Shown one piece after another: positions 53,645 through 63,810 of a stretch of DNA of 64,000 nt (within the stretch, counting starts at the first letter, position 1; each line of letters opens with the position of its first letter). The position numbers were made by a program, and so were the translations under genes. The stretch covers positions 2,542,001 through 2,606,000 of the forward strand of contig NZ_AP023396.1 of assembly GCF_014466955.1 (NCBI RefSeq), in the 5' to 3' direction. The notes under the pieces are model-generated. The model was not told the DNA's origin, made no database searches, and saw only the letters and a list, made by a program, of their open reading frames with translations. The stretch is from Nocardia wallacei (GTDB taxonomy: Bacteria; Actinomycetota; Actinomycetes; Mycobacteriales; Mycobacteriaceae).

Positions 53645-54760
53645 TCACTCTCGCTCAGCGCCGATGACATGAACAGTCAAAGGCGGAAAACCGTTGAAGG
53701 ACACCGACGAATAGCTCGCCGTATAAGCGCCGGTATCGAGGATCCGAACGGGATCACCGGCTCGCAACGTGGTCGGCAGCAGGACCCGTGTGCGTTGATA
53801 GAGTACATCGTCTCCGTCGCAGGTCGGACCGGCGATCACGGCCTCGTCGCGAGGGTCACCGTCTCGTAAGGTCTCGATCCGGTAGGCGATGTACTCGTTC
53901 TCGGTTTCGGCCATGCCGTTGTAGCGGCCGATATCGAGGTATACCCAGCGCCGTCCGTCCGGCGCGACGCGGACGTTGACGACCTCGGCGTGGATCACGC
54001 CCGCGTTGCCCACCAGGGCGCGGCCGGGCTCCACCACCAGGTCGGCGTGCTCGGGGAGATGGCGCGCCGCCGCCGCGGCGATCGTCGCGCCCAGCTCGGA
54101 CAGCGGCGGGGCCGCGTCGGCGTACGAAATCGGCAGGCCGCCACCGATATTCACCGAACGCACCGCAATGTCCTTGACCGCCAACGCTTCCGCGATGGCG
54201 CCCGCCTGCTCGATGCCGATCTGCCACGCCGCCGGATCCAGCTGCTGGGAGCCGACGTGGAAATAGGGGCCCAGCGGCTGCAACCCCAGGTCGCGGGCGC
54301 GAACCAGGAGCCGGACGGCCTCGCCGGGCGCGCAGCCGAACTTGGCGCCGAACGGTGTCCGCGACTGCGGCGCGGCGGCCAGGAAGCGGCACTCCACCTC
54401 CGCGCCCGGGGCGTGCGCGGCGATGCGGTCCAGATCGTCCTCGGTGTCGAAGGCGAACCGGCGCACGCCCGCGGCGTGCGCGGCGGCGATGTGGCTCGCC
54501 TTCTTGAGGGTGTTGCCGTAGGACAGCGCGGCCGGGTCGACACCCAGGCTCAGGCCCTGCTCGATCTCGCCGACGCTGGCGACGTCGAACTCCGCGCCCA
54601 GGGCGTCCAGCAGCCGGATGAGCTCCGGAACCGGAGAAGCCTTGACCGCGAACCGGATTCGCGCCGTGGGCAGTGCCGACCGCAAGGTGTGGAAGTTCTC
54701 GCGCACCCGGGCGAGATCGATGACGAGAAAAGGCGACTCGGGCGCGTTTGATCCGAACAA
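53645..54760 (-). CDS. Ornithine/diamino-acid decarboxylase (PLP fold III)
   Basis: 371 residues. Lys40 in FAVKASPVPEL binds PLP; PYFHVGSQQ, NIGGGLPISY, VVEPGRALVG and GPTCDGDDVLY are the eukaryotic-like ornithine decarboxylase motifs, so it most likely makes putrescine, though lysine decarboxylation is possible. It starts at TTG 54760 and its stop overlaps or nearly touches the SpeD-SpeE fusion gene. Together they would give a complete spermidine-type pathway from ornithine and S-adenosylmethionine. Confidence 0.88.
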   Translation of the reverse strand: MFGSNAPESPFLVIDLARVRENFHTLRSALPTARIRFAVKASPVPELIRLLDALGAEFDVASVGEIEQGLSLGVDPAALSYGNTLKKASHIAAAHAAGVRRFAFDTEDDLDRIAAHAPGAEVECRFLAAAPQSRTPFGAKFGCAPGEAVRLLVRARDLGLQPLGPYFHVGSQQLDPAAWQIGIEQAGAIAEALAVKDIAVRSVNIGGGLPISYADAAPPLSELGATIAAAAARHLPEHADLVVEPGRALVGNAGVIHAEVVNVRVAPDGRRWVYLDIGRYNGMAETENEYIAYRIETLRDGDPRDEAVIAGPTCDGDDVLYQRTRVLLPTTLRAGDPVRILDTGAYTASYSSVSFNGFPPLTVHVIGAERE

Positions 54761-54882
54761 TCTAAGGGAACTCTCTTTCTTCTGGGCAGCCTCCCGCTGC
54801 GGGCAGCGAGCGAGAGAGTATCAGCGGGGTGCCGGGGAAAACGGGACGGGTCTTCGGAGCGCGGGCACCGCTGTGACGGCGG

Positions 54883-57390
54883 TCATCCGGCCGTCACCGT
54901 CACCTCGTCGAACACCACCTCGCCGGCGGCGTCGGACTCGGCCAGATCCACGATCGCGTCGACCGACCAGCCGTGGTCACCGGCCGGATCGTCGAGCACC
55001 TGGCGCACATGCCAGAAGCCGGGGCGCTGCTCGACCTGGAACAGCCGCGGTCCGCGCGCGTTCGGTCCGGTGCCGATCTCCCCGTACTCGGCGAAGTACG
55101 GCGCGAGGTCGCGCTCCCAGTCCGGGCCGTCGTCGAGTTCGGCCAGGGCCTGCCAGCGGTGCAGCGCCGCCAATTCGACGCGGCGGAACACGGCGTTGCG
55201 CACCAGCACCCGGAACGAGCGCTCGTTGGCCGAGATCGGCCGCACCGTCTCCGCGCCGAACGCCAGCTGCTCGGCGTCGGTCTCCGTGCCCGGATCGGTG
55301 AGCTGCTCCCACTCGTCGAGCAGGCTCGAATCCACCTGGCGGACCAGTTCGCCGAGCCACTCGGTCAGGTCCTCGAGTTCCTCGGTGCGCGCGGACTCGG
55401 GCACGGTGCGGCGCAGCGCGCGATAGGCGTCGGCCAGGTACCGCAGCACCAGGCCCTCCGAGCGGGCCAGCTCGTACTCGCTCACCAGTTCGGCGAAAGT
55501 CAATGCGCGCTCGATCATTTCGCGGACCACGGCCTTGGGCGCCGGGCTGAACTCGGAGACCCAGGGATGGCCCGCGCGATAGGTCTCGAAGGCCGGTTCG
55601 ATCAGTTCGGCGAGCGGTTTCGGCCAGGTGATGTCCTCGATGAGCTCCATGCGCTCGTCGTACTCGATGCCGTCGGCCTTCATCTCCGCGATGGCCGCGC
55701 CGCGCGCCTTGTGCTGCTGGGCGAGCAACAGCTGACGCGGGTCCTCCAGCGTGGATTCGATGATGGACACCACATCCAGTGTGTAGGTCGGCGCGTCCCT
55801 GTCAAGGAGCTCCAGCGCGGCCAGGGCAAAGGGCGACAGCGGCTGGTCGAGGGCGAAATCGCGCTGCAGGTTGATCGTCAGCCGGGCGCGGCGGCCGTAC
55901 TCGTCGGGTTCGTCGAGCTGCTGGACGACACCGGCGTCGCGCAGCGCCCGATACAGCCGGATCGTCTTCAGAATGTGTTTGCGCTGCGCCGGGCGCGGTT
56001 CGTGATTGTCCTCGAGCAGGTGCCGCATCGAGTCGAAGCAGTTGCCGGGGCGGGCGATCACGTTGAGCAGCAGGGAATTGGTGACGCGGAAGCGCGACAC
56101 CATCGGCTCGGGCTGCGCGGCGACCAGCCGGTCGAAGGTCTCCTCGGACCAGGACACGAAGCCCTCGGGAGGCTTGCGCCGCTGCACCTTTCGCTGTTTC
56201 TTGGGGTCGTCGCCGGCCTTGGCGAGCATCCGGGTGTTCTCGATCTCGTGCTCGGGCGCCTGCACCACGACCGTGCCGGTGGTGTCGTATCCGGCGCGCC
56301 CGGCCCGCCCCGCGATCTGATGGAACTCGCGCGCCTTGAGGCGGCGGGTGCGCACGCCGTCGAATTTGGTGAGCCCGGTGAGCAGCACCGTCCGGATCGG
56401 CACATTGATGCCGACGCCGAGGGTGTCGGTGCCGCACACCACCTGCAGCAGCCCCTCCTGGGCGAGGCGTTCCACCAGCCGCCGGTACTTGGGCAGCATG
56501 CCCGCGTGGTGCACGCCGATCCCGTGCCGGATCAGCCGCGACAGCGTCTTGCCGAAGCCGCTGGAGAACCGGAACGAGCCGATCGCCTCGGCGATGGCAT
56601 CCTTCTGCGCCTTGCTCGCGAAGTTGACGCTGGTCAGCGCCTGCGCGCGCTCCAGGGCGGCGGCCTGGGTGAAATGCACGACGTAGACGGGGGACTGATG
56701 GGTGGTGACCAATTCCTCGAGCGTCTCGGTGATCGGCGTGCGCCGGTACGAAAAGGTCAGCGGCACAGGGCGTTCGGAGCCCGCGACGATGGCGGTGGAG
56801 CGGCCGGTGCGGTGTTCCAGGTCGCGGGCGAAGAAGTCGACCTCGCCCAATGTCGCCGACATCAGCAAGAACTGTGCGCGCGGCAGTTCGATCAGCGGCA
56901 CCTGCCAGGCCCAGCCGCGGTCCGGGTCGGCGTAGAAGTGGAACTCGTCCATCACCACCTGCCCGACATCGGCGGCCGCGCCCTCGCGCAGCGCCAGATT
57001 GGCCAGGATCTCCGCGGTCGCGCAGATGATCGGGGCGGTCGGGTTCACGGCCGCGTCGCCGGTCACCATGCCGACTCGGTCGGCGCCGAACACCTCGCAC
57101 AGCGCGAAGAACTTCTCGCTCACCAGCGCCTTGATCGGCGCGGTGTAATAGCTGCGCTCGCCGCGGTTGAGGGCGGCGAAATGCGCGCCGACCGCCACCA
57201 TGGACTTGCCGGAACCGGTGGGCGTGGCGAGGATGACGTTCCCGCCCGTCATCAGCTCGAGCAACGCCTCCTCCTGCGCCGGGTACAGCGTGAGGCCCTG
57301 CTCGCGGGTCCAGTCGGCGAAGGTCTCGTACAGCCAGTCCGCATCCACGTCGGGCACGACACGGTCGGGGATCAGATCGGACAGCTGCAC
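54883..57390 (-). CDS. DEAD/DEAH-box-like helicase with DUF3516 domain
   Basis: 835 residues. SF2 core: Walker A ATPTGSGKS, motif II DEFH (VVMDEFHFYADPDRGWAW) in place of DEAH, SATLG, and HQIAGRAGRAG as motif VI. The C-terminal half carries the DUF3516 domain found in actinobacterial relatives of Ski2-like helicases. RNA is the presumed substrate. GTG 57390 is chosen by family N-terminus (QLSDLIPDRVVPD); no good ribosome site is visible. It begins 48 bases after the end of the PAC2 gene on the same strand. Confidence 0.9.
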   Translation of the reverse strand: MQLSDLIPDRVVPDVDADWLYETFADWTREQGLTLYPAQEEALLELMTGGNVILATPTGSGKSMVAVGAHFAALNRGERSYYTAPIKALVSEKFFALCEVFGADRVGMVTGDAAVNPTAPIICATAEILANLALREGAAADVGQVVMDEFHFYADPDRGWAWQVPLIELPRAQFLLMSATLGEVDFFARDLEHRTGRSTAIVAGSERPVPLTFSYRRTPITETLEELVTTHQSPVYVVHFTQAAALERAQALTSVNFASKAQKDAIAEAIGSFRFSSGFGKTLSRLIRHGIGVHHAGMLPKYRRLVERLAQEGLLQVVCGTDTLGVGINVPIRTVLLTGLTKFDGVRTRRLKAREFHQIAGRAGRAGYDTTGTVVVQAPEHEIENTRMLAKAGDDPKKQRKVQRRKPPEGFVSWSEETFDRLVAAQPEPMVSRFRVTNSLLLNVIARPGNCFDSMRHLLEDNHEPRPAQRKHILKTIRLYRALRDAGVVQQLDEPDEYGRRARLTINLQRDFALDQPLSPFALAALELLDRDAPTYTLDVVSIIESTLEDPRQLLLAQQHKARGAAIAEMKADGIEYDERMELIEDITWPKPLAELIEPAFETYRAGHPWVSEFSPAPKAVVREMIERALTFAELVSEYELARSEGLVLRYLADAYRALRRTVPESARTEELEDLTEWLGELVRQVDSSLLDEWEQLTDPGTETDAEQLAFGAETVRPISANERSFRVLVRNAVFRRVELAALHRWQALAELDDGPDWERDLAPYFAEYGEIGTGPNARGPRLFQVEQRPGFWHVRQVLDDPAGDHGWSVDAIVDLAESDAAGEVVFDEVTVTAG

Positions 57391-57438
57391 GTGCCGCAAC
57401 GTTACCGGGACAGACCCGGGCCTTCGCAAACCGCGTAC

Positions 57439-58392
57439 TCAGCGCAGGTGGTCGCCCTCGGACCCGTCGCCGTCACCGAAACCGGACTGCTCGGCCAGGA
57501 AGCGCTCGAACTCGGCGCCCAGCTCGTCGCCGGTCGGCAGGTCGGCCTCGCGGGCGAGCAGGCTCGACTGGCGCTCCTGCGCGGTGACGAAGCTGTCGTA
57601 CTGCCGCTCCAGCGCGTTCACCACCGTCTCCACCTCGGTGTTCCCGGCGATGTGCTCGTTGACCTGCTCCCGCACCCGGGCCGCGGCCTCGCTCAGCGCC
57701 GCCAGCGGCAGCTGCAGGTCGGCGTTCTCCGCGACGTTCTCCAGCAGCGTCTGCGCGGCCTCGGGGTAGGCGGTCTGCGCCAGGTAGTGCGGCACGTGCA
57801 CCGAGAAGCCGATCGATTCGTGGCCGTGCTGGGCCATCCGGTACTCCAGCAGCGACGACGCGCTGCCCGGCACCTGCAACTCGCCCGGCCAGCGCTGGTG
57901 CTCGCCGATCAGGTCCCGGTCGCTGGCGTGGGCGGTCACACCCAGGGGCCGCGTGTGCGGGATCGCCATCGGAATCGCGGACAGGCCGATGGTGCGGCGC
58001 ACGCCCAGCTGTTCGGCCAGCAACCGGGTGGCCGTGACGAACTTCTCCCACCGCAGATCCGGTTCCAGCCCGGCCAGCAACAGGAACGGGGTGCCCGCGG
58101 TATCGCGCAGCGCCCACAGATTCAGCTCCGGCTCAGCGTAATCGGAGAAGTGATCGGTCTTGAACGTCATCAGCGGCCGCCGCGACCGGTAGTCGAGCAG
58201 CTCGTCGACGTCGAACGAGGCGACCAGTTCCGACTCCAGGCTCTCGCGTAGATGCGTGGTGGCCAGGCGTACCGCGTGACCGGCGTCGGTGAACCCCTCC
58301 AACCCGTGCACCAGCACCGGACCAGCGCCGTCGGCGGACGACAGCTGCGGAGCGGGGAACTCCAGCTCGTACATTCGCGACTCGTAGTCCAT
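57439..58392 (-). CDS. PAC2-family protein (Rv2714-like)
   Basis: 317 residues. The N-terminal half is the PAC2 (proteasome assembly chaperone-like) fold: GPVLVHGLEGFTDAGHAVRLA and DVDELLDYRSRRPLMTF. The C-terminus is helical. Rv2714 has the same architecture; biological role in actinobacteria is unclear. ATG 58392 has AAGGAG 6 bases upstream. Probable operon with the helicase gene. Confidence 0.88.
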   Translation of the reverse strand: MDYESRMYELEFPAPQLSSADGAGPVLVHGLEGFTDAGHAVRLATTHLRESLESELVASFDVDELLDYRSRRPLMTFKTDHFSDYAEPELNLWALRDTAGTPFLLLAGLEPDLRWEKFVTATRLLAEQLGVRRTIGLSAIPMAIPHTRPLGVTAHASDRDLIGEHQRWPGELQVPGSASSLLEYRMAQHGHESIGFSVHVPHYLAQTAYPEAAQTLLENVAENADLQLPLAALSEAAARVREQVNEHIAGNTEVETVVNALERQYDSFVTAQERQSSLLAREADLPTGDELGAEFERFLAEQSGFGDGDGSEGDHLR

Positions 58393-58664
58393 CGCGTACT
58401 CCTTCCTGCGTGGTCCGCCCGCATCCGGCGCGCCGGGGCGACCGTCGCCGAGATGAAATCCGGCGTCACCGGTGTCGTCCGGGCTCGTCGTCACCACCGA
58501 CGGCGGATGTGAGGTCGCGGACCACCTTCATTGTCTCTCATGTTCTTCGGAGGCCGCGCCGGGTGGGGGCATCACCGCACCGAACAACCGGCCGGGGGCG
58601 GTTCGCATTCCCGCGTGCGGGATCGCGGCGTGGCGGTTCCGGCGAACGGCGAGCGTTCGGCATA

Positions 58665-59402
58665 GTGAGTCGGGTGATCGTGCCGGACTCGCCTGGCCCG
58701 CGGCCGCGTCTCGAGGACCGTGCGGTCGCGCGCGCACTGGGCGGCGTGCTGCTGGCCGGACTGCTCGCGGGGTGCGGGTCGACGGTGGCCGGGCATCCGG
58801 AAGCGCTGCGGCAGACCACGATCACCCGGCGCGTCGGCACCGCGCTGCCGGAGCTGCTGCCCCGGCCGGACAGCTTTCCCGCGGGGTATACGGCCTTGGT
58901 GCTTCCGGCCGACCAAGCGCGCAAGGCGGTCGGCGACGTGGTGGGCATACCCGCGGGCGCGCGCGCCGACCCCGGGGACTGCGCTCCCGCGCCGCCGCGG
59001 TTCGGCGCCGATCGCACCGCGGTCGTGGTCGGCACGCACGGCGACACCCGCGCGACCATCACCGTCGAACTGACCCGGTCCGAACAGCCGCTGACCGCGC
59101 TGCGCGAGCAATTGCGGCACTGTCACGCCGTGCGCGTGCAGCGCGGGCCGCTCGCGAATGCCGTTGTCACCCAGCTGGATCCGGCTCCGGCGGTGGCGGC
59201 CGACGACGCGCTCGCGGTGCGGCGCACGGTGTCCGGGCCGATCGACGCGCCGGGGCTCACCCAGTCGATGCGCACTCGGCTGGCGCAGATCGGTGACGTG
59301 CGCGTCAACGCCACCTACATGACCTTCGGCGACGTGCCGCCCGACACCGCCGCGCTGGATCATGTCTTCGGTGTCGCGGTCGGGAATGTCGGCAGGGGTT
59401 GA
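58665..59402 (+). CDS. Lipoprotein of unknown function
   Basis: 245 residues from GTG 58665 (58674 and 58680 also possible). The lipobox LAGLLAGC-GS follows a short hydrophobic signal, so the protein is probably lipid-anchored outside the membrane. The mature part contains two further cysteines (GDCAPAPPRF, LRHCHAV) likely to pair. It resembles the DUF5642/LppX-unrelated sensor-like lipoproteins of mycolata only loosely; no firm family. Confidence 0.75.
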   Translation: MSRVIVPDSPGPRPRLEDRAVARALGGVLLAGLLAGCGSTVAGHPEALRQTTITRRVGTALPELLPRPDSFPAGYTALVLPADQARKAVGDVVGIPAGARADPGDCAPAPPRFGADRTAVVVGTHGDTRATITVELTRSEQPLTALREQLRHCHAVRVQRGPLANAVVTQLDPAPAVAADDALAVRRTVSGPIDAPGLTQSMRTRLAQIGDVRVNATYMTFGDVPPDTAALDHVFGVAVGNVGRG

Positions 59403-59471
59403 GCGTACGGCGTCGTGGCCGGCGGTCGTGCGCGCCGTTTCCGCTGCGCGAGGCGGGGTACGTTCGTGATC

Positions 59472-60404
59472 ATGGCCCAACTCGGTACGACCGATCTGGA
59501 TGTATTCCCCCTCTGTCTCGGCGGCAATGTCTTCGGCTGGACCGCGGACCGGGACGGTTCGTTCGCGGTACTGGACGCCTACGCCGCGGCGGGCGGGAAC
59601 TTCGTCGACAGCGCCGACGTCTACTCCGCGTGGGTTCCCGGCAACAGCGGCGGCGAGTCCGAGACCATCCTCGGCGAGTGGATGGCCGCGCGCGGCAACC
59701 GCGAACGCGTCGTACTCGCCACCAAGGGCGGGCGGCTGCCTCCGTTCGACGGCCTGTCATCGAAGGCGATCCACGGCGCGGTCGAGGCGTCGCTGCGGCG
59801 GCTCGGCACCGATTACATCGATCTCTATTACGTCCACTACGACGACCCGGACGTCTCGGTGGCCGATATCGTCGCCGCCCACGACGCGCTGGTGCGCGCG
59901 GGCAAGGTGCGGTACGTGGCGGTGTCGAACATGGCTCCCGCCCGCATCCGGGAGGCGCTGGCCGTGGCCGATCGGGAGGGCCTGGCGCGGTTCGTGGCCG
60001 TGCAGCCGCACTACAACCTGATGGAGCGGACCGGCTTCGAACACGACGTGCTGCCACTGGCCGAGGCCGAGAATCTCGCGACCGTGCCCTACTACGCCCT
60101 GGCCAAGGGATTCCTGACCGGCAAGTATCGTCCCGGCGCCGAAGTGGACAGCCCCCGCGCCCAGGGCGCCGCGGCCTACCTCGACGAGCGCGGCGCGCGG
60201 GTGCTCGCCGAGCTGGATCTCATCGCCGCCGCCCACGGTGTCCCGGTCGCCGCGGTAGCCCTGGCCTGGCTGGCCGCCCAGCCCACGGTCGCCGCCCCCA
60301 TCTCCAGCGCCCGCACGCCGCGACAGCTGGCCGACCTGCTGCCGATCGGGGAGCTGCGGTTGTCGGAGGAAGAGCTGTCGGCGCTGAACTCCGTGTCGAA
60401 CTGA
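59472..60404 (+). CDS. Aldo-keto reductase
   Basis: 310 residues. Catalytic tetrad visible: Asp and Tyr in FVDSADVYSAW, Lys in VVLATKGG, His in YIDLYYVHYDDP. The C-terminal NAD(P)-binding loop is APISSARTPRQLADLL. Reduces a carbonyl with NADPH; substrate unknown. ATG 59472 is preferred; GTG 59466 lies two codons earlier. Starts 69 bases after the lipoprotein gene. Confidence 0.9.
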   Translation: MAQLGTTDLDVFPLCLGGNVFGWTADRDGSFAVLDAYAAAGGNFVDSADVYSAWVPGNSGGESETILGEWMAARGNRERVVLATKGGRLPPFDGLSSKAIHGAVEASLRRLGTDYIDLYYVHYDDPDVSVADIVAAHDALVRAGKVRYVAVSNMAPARIREALAVADREGLARFVAVQPHYNLMERTGFEHDVLPLAEAENLATVPYYALAKGFLTGKYRPGAEVDSPRAQGAAAYLDERGARVLAELDLIAAAHGVPVAAVALAWLAAQPTVAAPISSARTPRQLADLLPIGELRLSEEELSALNSVSN

Positions 60405-60582
60405 GAAGTCGTTGCGGACCGGGATTTTCCGCGCCGGTCTGTGAATGTGGTTGCCCGCGTGGACTGTAGCAAGGGCGGGCGACAGAACGGCGCGGTCCGG
60501 GGCTTCGGTGGTCGCACCGTCCACAGCATGCCGGTTGTCCACAAGGCGGGTGAACGCCCAGTTCGGCACGGGGGAGGCTGAG

Positions 60583-61866
60583 GTGGGCCGGAGCACGCTG
60601 GGCCACATGACATCTCCCGCCGAACCCGCATCCGCCGGTAACGACTCCGCTTCCGGCGCCGAACGCCGCAGTGCCGACCACCCGCCCCGCGTGCACACCG
60701 GATCGGGCGGACCGATTCCGTCCGCAGGGCCGGATCCCGATGCCACGGCACCACTCTGGCAGTGCCCACGGCTGCGTATCGACGAGGCGGGCGAGTTCGT
60801 CGCGGCCGTCCCGGCGCTGCTCGGATTCGTGCCGCGGCGGTCGCTGGTGGCGTGCCTGCTGCAGGAGGATCCCGCTCGGCCCGGATCGGTTCACCTCGGC
60901 GCGCTGGCGCGCCACGACCTGGATGTGCCGGGCTGCGGGGCCTGGCTGCGCGTGGCCGGGCAACTGGCCGCGATCTGCGCGCAGGAGCGCGCGTCCGGGG
61001 TGCTCGCGCTGATCGTGGACGACCGCGCCGCCCCGCCCCGGGCCGGTCGGCCGGGCGCCCGCGCGGCCCGCCACCGCGATCTGGTGTCGCTGCTCGCCGG
61101 TGCGCTGCACGCCGAGGACATCGAACTGGCCGATGCCTGGGCGGTGCGCGAAATCGTCGCCGAGGGGCCGTGGTGGAGCCTGCTCGATCCCGCCTGCACC
61201 GGCGTGCAGGCCGATCCCGCGGCGTCGCCCATCACCCTGGCGCACGTACTCGACGGCCGCCCGATCCGATCGTCCAGGGAGGAGATGACCGCGATCGTCG
61301 CGGCCGACCCGCGGTCCCGTGCCGCGGTGGCCGAGGTGCTCGGCGAGATCAGCGAGGCCGCGCGGGAGCGCTACGGCCGGGCGGTGGCCCGGTCCGAACC
61401 CGACTCGTACGCCCGTTCCGCCCTGGAGCTGGTGTTGCGGCGGATCTCGGACATCGACGACCCGGGCGGCGGTATCGGGCCCGTCGAGATCGCGGAAGTC
61501 GCTGTCGCCCTACGTGATCTCACGGTCCGCGACGCGATGTTCGCGCTCGCCCTGAGCGACCGGGCCCCCGCGGCCGAGGTGTTGTGGTCGATGGTGTGCC
61601 GCTCGCTGACCGGCCCCGACCGGGCCGAGGCGGCCACGCTCCTCGGCTACAGCGCGTACGTCAACGGTGACGGCCCGTTCGCCGGGGTCGCGCTGGAAGC
61701 GGCCCTCGACGCCGACCCTCGACACGGCCTCGCGCAATTGCTCGACACCGCGCTGCGCACCGGTATGCGCCCGAGTGAGATACGCAAACTCGCGCTGTCC
61801 GGGCTGGCCAAGGCCGCCGAACTCGGCGTCGAACTCCCCGTGGACACGTCCCGGTGCGGTCCGTGA
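60583..61866 (+). CDS. DUF4192 domain protein
   Basis: 427 residues, Ala-rich and helical: LLGFVPRRSLVACLLQEDPARPG marks the start of the DUF4192 domain and WWSLLDPACTG lies mid-protein. Function unknown. GTG 60583 has GGGGAGG 5 bases upstream; ATG 60607 lacks one. Convergent with galE. An equivalent gene stands next to ideR in mycobacteria, as I recall. Confidence 0.82.
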   Translation: MGRSTLGHMTSPAEPASAGNDSASGAERRSADHPPRVHTGSGGPIPSAGPDPDATAPLWQCPRLRIDEAGEFVAAVPALLGFVPRRSLVACLLQEDPARPGSVHLGALARHDLDVPGCGAWLRVAGQLAAICAQERASGVLALIVDDRAAPPRAGRPGARAARHRDLVSLLAGALHAEDIELADAWAVREIVAEGPWWSLLDPACTGVQADPAASPITLAHVLDGRPIRSSREEMTAIVAADPRSRAAVAEVLGEISEAARERYGRAVARSEPDSYARSALELVLRRISDIDDPGGGIGPVEIAEVAVALRDLTVRDAMFALALSDRAPAAEVLWSMVCRSLTGPDRAEAATLLGYSAYVNGDGPFAGVALEAALDADPRHGLAQLLDTALRTGMRPSEIRKLALSGLAKAAELGVELPVDTSRCGP

Positions 61867-61887
61867 AAGCGATTGCGCGCGAGCCGG

Positions 61888-62868
61888 TTACCGCGCGCTG
61901 TGGGCACGATCGCCGAGGACGCGCAGGAATTCCCAGGCGTCGGCGACGATCTCGTCGAGGTCGTTGTGCCGCGGCTCCCAGCCCAGTTCCGCGATGGCGC
62001 GCTCGCTCGAGGCGATCAGCACGGCCGGATCACCGGCGCGGCGCGGCGAGTCGACCGCGGCGATCGGGCGGCCGGTGACCCGCTCGCACGCCGAGATCAC
62101 CTGGCGCACCGAGAAACCCGTGCCGCTGCCCAGGTTGAAGACGCGGTGCTCGCCCGGCCGCGAATCGGCCAGCGCCAGCAGGTGCGCCTGCGCCAGATCA
62201 CGAATGTGGATGTAGTCACGGATCGCGGTGCCGTCGGGGGTCGGGTAGTCGGTGCCGAAGACCGAGATCGACTTCCGATGGCCCAGCGCCGTCTGCAACA
62301 CGAGGGGGATGAGATGCGTTTCCACCACCCGGTTCTCGCCGAGCCCGCCGTAGGCGCCGGCGACATTGAAATAGCGCAGGCTGGTCGCGCCCAGCCCGTG
62401 CGCCACCGCGTAGGAGGTGATGGCGTGGTCGATGGCGAGCTTCGACGCACCGTACGGGTTCGTCGGGCGGGCGGGCGAATCCTCGGTGATCGGCACCTGT
62501 TCCGGCTCGCCGTACACCGCCGCCGTGGAGGAGAACACCAGCCGCGGAGTTCCGGCGCGGCGCATCGCCTCGAGCAGGCTCAGCGTCTTCACCACGTTGC
62601 CGTGCCAGTACTTCTCCGGCTGCTGCACCGATTCGCCGACCAGCGACTGCGCGGCGAAATGCAGGACGCCGTCGAAGGATTCGGACTCGATCAGCTCCAC
62701 GCCGACGGTCGCGATATCGCCGTCGACGAACTTCGCTCCGCTGGGCACACCGTCGGCGTTGCCGGTGGACAGATCGTCGACCACCACCACCTCGTGGCCG
62801 TCCTCGATCAGGACCTGCGCGCACACTCCGCCGACGTACCCGGCGCCACCCGTCACCAGAAGTTTCAT
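61888..62868 (-). CDS. galE: UDP-glucose 4-epimerase GalE
   Basis: 326 residues. NAD-binding TGGAGYVG at 6-13, the catalytic Ser in [10 protein letters not shown], and the YxxxK pair Tyr139/Lys143 in NPYGASK. Interconverts UDP-glucose and UDP-galactose, here probably for arabinogalactan and other cell-wall sugars. Begins 3 bases after the ideR stop, so it is co-transcribed with ideR. Confidence 0.95.
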   Translation of the reverse strand: MKLLVTGGAGYVGGVCAQVLIEDGHEVVVVDDLSTGNADGVPSGAKFVDGDIATVGVELIESESFDGVLHFAAQSLVGESVQQPEKYWHGNVVKTLSLLEAMRRAGTPRLVFSSTAAVYGEPEQVPITEDSPARPTNPYGASKLAIDHAITSYAVAHGLGATSLRYFNVAGAYGGLGENRVVETHLIPLVLQTALGHRKSISVFGTDYPTPDGTAIRDYIHIRDLAQAHLLALADSRPGEHRVFNLGSGTGFSVRQVISACERVTGRPIAAVDSPRRAGDPAVLIASSERAIAELGWEPRHNDLDEIVADAWEFLRVLGDRAHSAR

Positions 62869-62871
62869 ACC

Positions 62872-63558
62872 TCAGACCAGCTTCACCTGGACGGCATGCG
62901 CCATCTCGTCGGACAGTTCGTACCCTTCGTGGCCGGGCACCGAGATGGTCACCACACCCGGCTTGGTCTCCACGGTCACGCGGGCGTCGGGCACCACGCC
63001 CGCCTCGCGCAGCTGGCCGATGACATCGGGGTCGGTCTGGATGTGCTCGGACAGCCGCCGCACCACCACGGCCGACACCTGGCCGGCGGGCAGATCCGAC
63101 AACCGGATCAGCTTCTCCTCGTCGGAGGAGTTCGGGACGACGCCGAGCTCGTCCAGGCCCGGGATCGGGTTGCCGTACGGGGAGGTGGTGGGGTTGTTGA
63201 GCACCTCGACGAGGCGGCGCTCGACGTCCTCGCTCATCACGTGCTCCCAGCGACAGGCCTCGGCGTGGACGTTCTGCCAGTCCAGGCCGATCACGTCGAC
63301 GAGGAGCCGCTCGGCGAGCCGGTGTTTGCGCATGACCGCGATGGCCATGGCCCGGCCCTTGTCGGTGAGCTCGAGGTGCCGGTCACCCGCCACGGTCAGC
63401 AAACCGTCGCGCTCCATCCGAGCGACCGTCTGACTCACCGTCGGGCCGCTCTGCTCGAGGCGTTCGGCGATCCGCGCGCGCAGCGGTGTGACGCCTTCCT
63501 CCTCGAGGTCGTAGATGGTACGGAGATACATCTCCGTGGTGTCGACCAGATCCTTCAC
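62872..63558 (-). CDS. ideR: Iron-dependent regulator IdeR (DtxR family)
   Basis: 228 residues. All metal ligands are at the canonical numbers: Met10, His79, Glu83, His98, Cys102, Glu105, His106. N-terminal winged helix, dimerisation domain and C-terminal SH3-like domain are intact. Represses siderophore genes and activates iron storage when Fe(II) is bound. First gene of a two-gene operon with galE; divergent from acuC across 252 bases. Confidence 0.96.
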   Translation of the reverse strand: MKDLVDTTEMYLRTIYDLEEEGVTPLRARIAERLEQSGPTVSQTVARMERDGLLTVAGDRHLELTDKGRAMAIAVMRKHRLAERLLVDVIGLDWQNVHAEACRWEHVMSEDVERRLVEVLNNPTTSPYGNPIPGLDELGVVPNSSDEEKLIRLSDLPAGQVSAVVVRRLSEHIQTDPDVIGQLREAGVVPDARVTVETKPGVVTISVPGHEGYELSDEMAHAVQVKLV

Positions 63559-63810
63559 CTGTTACCCCTTCGTCGGCACGAATTCTACCTACGCGCGGCT
63601 GCGACCCCGCGCGTCAGCGTCTTTCGCGGGTTCCGCGGCAACCCGGAGGGCACCGGAGCGCCCTCGGTGCGCGCCTGCCGCGGCGCGCGTCCGCGCTGTC
63701 TTGCATTTCTACTGCATGACAACGACAAATGGGGTCCGCTGCTTCCCCGTGTTCGGCCGCGGCCCGCGACGGGCCCGGACCGGGCCCGGGCGTGCATTAG
63801 CGTGGCAAGC

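Noticed and set aside
54973..58251. 1092-codon forward frame opposite the helicase and PAC2 genes
   Set aside because: Spans two genes on the other strand with helicase motifs; its own translation is Arg/His/Gln-rich low complexity.
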